Program-made: the position numbers and the translations under genes
Part shown: one piece after another, positions 6,584 to 7,924 of the stretch
How positions within the stretch are numbered: position 1 is the first letter of the stretch
How the letters are laid out: every line of letters starts with the position of its first letter
Notes under the pieces: model-generated
The model's input: the letters and a program-made list of their open reading frames with translations, nothing else
What the model was told of the DNA's origin: nothing
Databases searched by the model: none
Origin: Pseudomonadota bacterium
GTDB taxonomy: Bacteria; Pseudomonadota; Alphaproteobacteria; Acetobacterales; Acetobacteraceae
NCBI GenBank assembly: GCA_021815835.1
Contig: JAKAZN010000065.1
Span: forward strand, 1-7,924
DNA length: 7,924 bases
Direction: 5' to 3'

Positions 6584-6586
6584 ACG

Positions 6587-7924
6587 GTGTATCGCATCGG
6601 CAGCGGGGCAGGATTTTCCGGCGATCGGGTGGACGCGGCGATTCCGGTCGTCGCCGAGATCGCCGCGCACGGCCAGGGCGGTGCCATCGTCTTCGAGACG
6701 ATCGGCGAACGCACCCTCGCTCTCGGGCAACTGGCCCGCCGCGACAATCCCGCCGCCGGGTATGAGCCGCTGCTGGCCGCATTCCTCCGCCCGATCCTCG
6801 TCCCCGCGGCGGCGGCCGGCATCGTCATCGTCGGCAATTTCGGCTGCGCCAATCCGCCCGCGGCTGCGGCGCTGGTTCGGGACCTCGCGCTTGCGGCGGG
6901 CCTGCCGCGCCTGCGAATCGCACTGGTCGAGGGCGATGACGTGACGGACGCGCTCGATCCGGCGACCGCCGAAATCTGGGAGGGCGACCGCCTCCTGTCC
7001 CACGCCCCCGGCACGCTCATTGCCGCCAACGCCTATCTCGGCGCCCGCCCGATCGCCGAGGCGATCCGCGCCGGCGCCGACGTGGTCATCACCGGCCGCG
7101 TCGCCGATCCCGCGCTGGTCGTCGGGCCGCTGGTCGCGCATTACGGCTGGGACTGGCAGGACTGGGACCGCATCGCGGCCGCGACGCTCGCCGGGCATCT
7201 GCTGGAATGCGGCGCGCAGGTCAGCGGCGGCTACTTCGCCGATCCCGGCTTCAAGGATGTCCCACGGCCGGAAGCGATCGGCTTCCCGATCGCCGAGGTC
7301 GCGGCCGACGGCAGCTTCGTCATCACCAAGCCGCCCGGCACCGGCGGGCGCATCGACCGCGCCACGGTAACCGAGCAGATCCTGTACGAAATCCACGATC
7401 CCGCATCCTATCTGACGCCCGATGTCACGCTCGACATCACCCAGGTCGGCCTGCATGACGCGGGTGCCGACCGGATCGCGGTCACCGGCGCGCGCGGCCA
7501 TCCGCCGCCGGAGCGGCTGAAGGTCACTGCCGGCTTTGCCGGCGACTGGCTCGGCGAGGCGGAAATTTCCTATGCCGGTCCCAATGCCTTCGCCCGCGCG
7601 CGGCTGGCCGCCGATGTCATCGCGCGGCGGCTGGCGATGCGCGGGCTCGATCTGCGCCGCCGCATCGACGTGATCGGCACCACCAGCGCCTTCGACGGGG
7701 ATGGCGGGTCGCTGCGCGAAGCGTTGCCGGACAGCCCGGCCGACGATCTGCGCGTGCGGCTCGCGGTGGGAGGCGCGGATCGCGAGGCCGTCGCCGCCGC
7801 GCTGCAGGAAGTCGGCGCCCTCTATTGCTGCGGGCCGGCGGGCGGCGGCGGCGTGCGGACGCATCTGCAACCGCGCATCCGCACCTGCTCCTATCTCGTC
7901 CCGCGCGCGCTCGCCCCTGGCCGG
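6587..7924 (+). CDS. Acyclic terpene utilization AtuA family protein (DUF1446), 3' partial
   Basis: The first 446 residues of an AtuA/DUF1446 protein; the frame runs off the right edge without a stop. Conserved blocks in order are RIGSGAGFSGDR (3-14), GNFGCANP (83-90), EGDDV (115-119), TGRVADPAL (169-177), LAGHLLECGAQVSGGYFADP (201-220) followed by GFKDV, KPPGTGG (248-254), EQILYEIHDPASYLTPDV (263-280), and a Gly-rich GPAGGGGV close to the edge. The family is named after a gene of the Pseudomonas citronellol/geraniol (atu) cluster, but its reaction is not established, and most members sit outside that pathway. Some members are about 450 residues long and others near 590 with an extra C-terminal domain; the window cannot show which form this is. 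It is transcribed divergently from the FCD regulator and transporter operon, which suggests co-regulation. There is no signal peptide, so it should be cytoplasmic. Family assignment is strong; function is unknown. Confidence 0.9.
   Translation, partial: MYRIGSGAGFSGDRVDAAIPVVAEIAAHGQGGAIVFETIGERTLALGQLARRDNPAAGYEPLLAAFLRPILVPAAAAGIVIVGNFGCANPPAAAALVRDLALAAGLPRLRIALVEGDDVTDALDPATAEIWEGDRLLSHAPGTLIAANAYLGARPIAEAIRAGADVVITGRVADPALVVGPLVAHYGWDWQDWDRIAAATLAGHLLECGAQVSGGYFADPGFKDVPRPEAIGFPIAEVAADGSFVITKPPGTGGRIDRATVTEQILYEIHDPASYLTPDVTLDITQVGLHDAGADRIAVTGARGHPPPERLKVTAGFAGDWLGEAEISYAGPNAFARARLAADVIARRLAMRGLDLRRRIDVIGTTSAFDGDGGSLREALPDSPADDLRVRLAVGGADREAVAAALQEVGALYCCGPAGGGGVRTHLQPRIRTCSYLVPRALAPGR

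Noticed and set aside
6554..6586. An upstream ATG at 6554 as the start of the AtuA-family gene.
   Set aside because: It is in frame but has no Shine-Dalgarno, lies within the candidate operator and promoter, and would add eleven residues before the conserved family N-terminus.
6527..7870. A 447-codon open frame on the minus strand, antisense to the AtuA-family gene.
   Set aside because: Its composition is the Arg/Ala/Gly/Asp-rich mix produced by reading a GC-rich gene backwards, it shows no recognisable domain, and the plus-strand frame carries every conserved AtuA block.
1..7924. CRISPR arrays, insertion sequences, tRNA or rRNA genes, toxin-antitoxin or anti-phage genes.
   Set aside because: No spaced repeats, transposase motifs, cloverleaf-like stretches or defence-type domains were seen; almost the whole window is accounted for by ordinary metabolic, transport and regulatory genes.

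Overview
The window is GC-rich (about two thirds by eye, not computed), gene-dense and strongly biased to G/C at third codon positions. Protein styles (Tat-type binding-protein leader, FCD and UTRA GntR regulators, PotABCD-type importer) point to an alphaproteobacterium, perhaps an Acetobacteraceae/Roseomonas-like organism. That placement is inference; no rRNA, tRNA, mobile element, CRISPR array or phage gene is visible.

Layout, left to right. (1) 1-566, plus strand: the C-terminal part of a HutC/UTRA-type GntR regulator whose start lies outside the window. (2) 567-615: a short convergent gap with a weak hairpin. (3) 616-6481, minus strand: a compact six-gene cluster read right to left: FCD-type GntR regulator, Tat-exported solute-binding protein, ABC ATPase, first permease, second permease, and a DadA-like FAD amine/amino-acid oxidoreductase. 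Gaps and overlaps are 90 nt, a 4-nt overlap, 43 nt, a 1-nt overlap and 17 nt, so it looks like one operon. (4) 6482-6586: a divergent intergenic region, visibly AT-richer than the genes, with a TTGACA box, a TATCGATA palindrome and a TGGT-N4-ACCA inverted repeat. (5) 6587-7924, plus strand: an AtuA-family (DUF1446) protein starting at GTG and still open at the window end.

How the parts may work together (inference). The four transporter proteins form a complete spermidine/putrescine-family importer for a small cationic or amino compound. The FAD enzyme at the operon's end would oxidise the imported compound in the cytoplasm. The FCD regulator is placed to control both its own operon and the divergent AtuA-family gene. 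AtuA-family proteins have no settled biochemical role, and here no atu-type acyl-CoA carboxylase or dehydrogenase is visible beside it. The combination therefore looks like a small, poorly described uptake-and-catabolism module rather than a terpene pathway. I did not find a wholly new kind of system; the most interesting items are this gene combination and the candidate operator region at 6537-6566.
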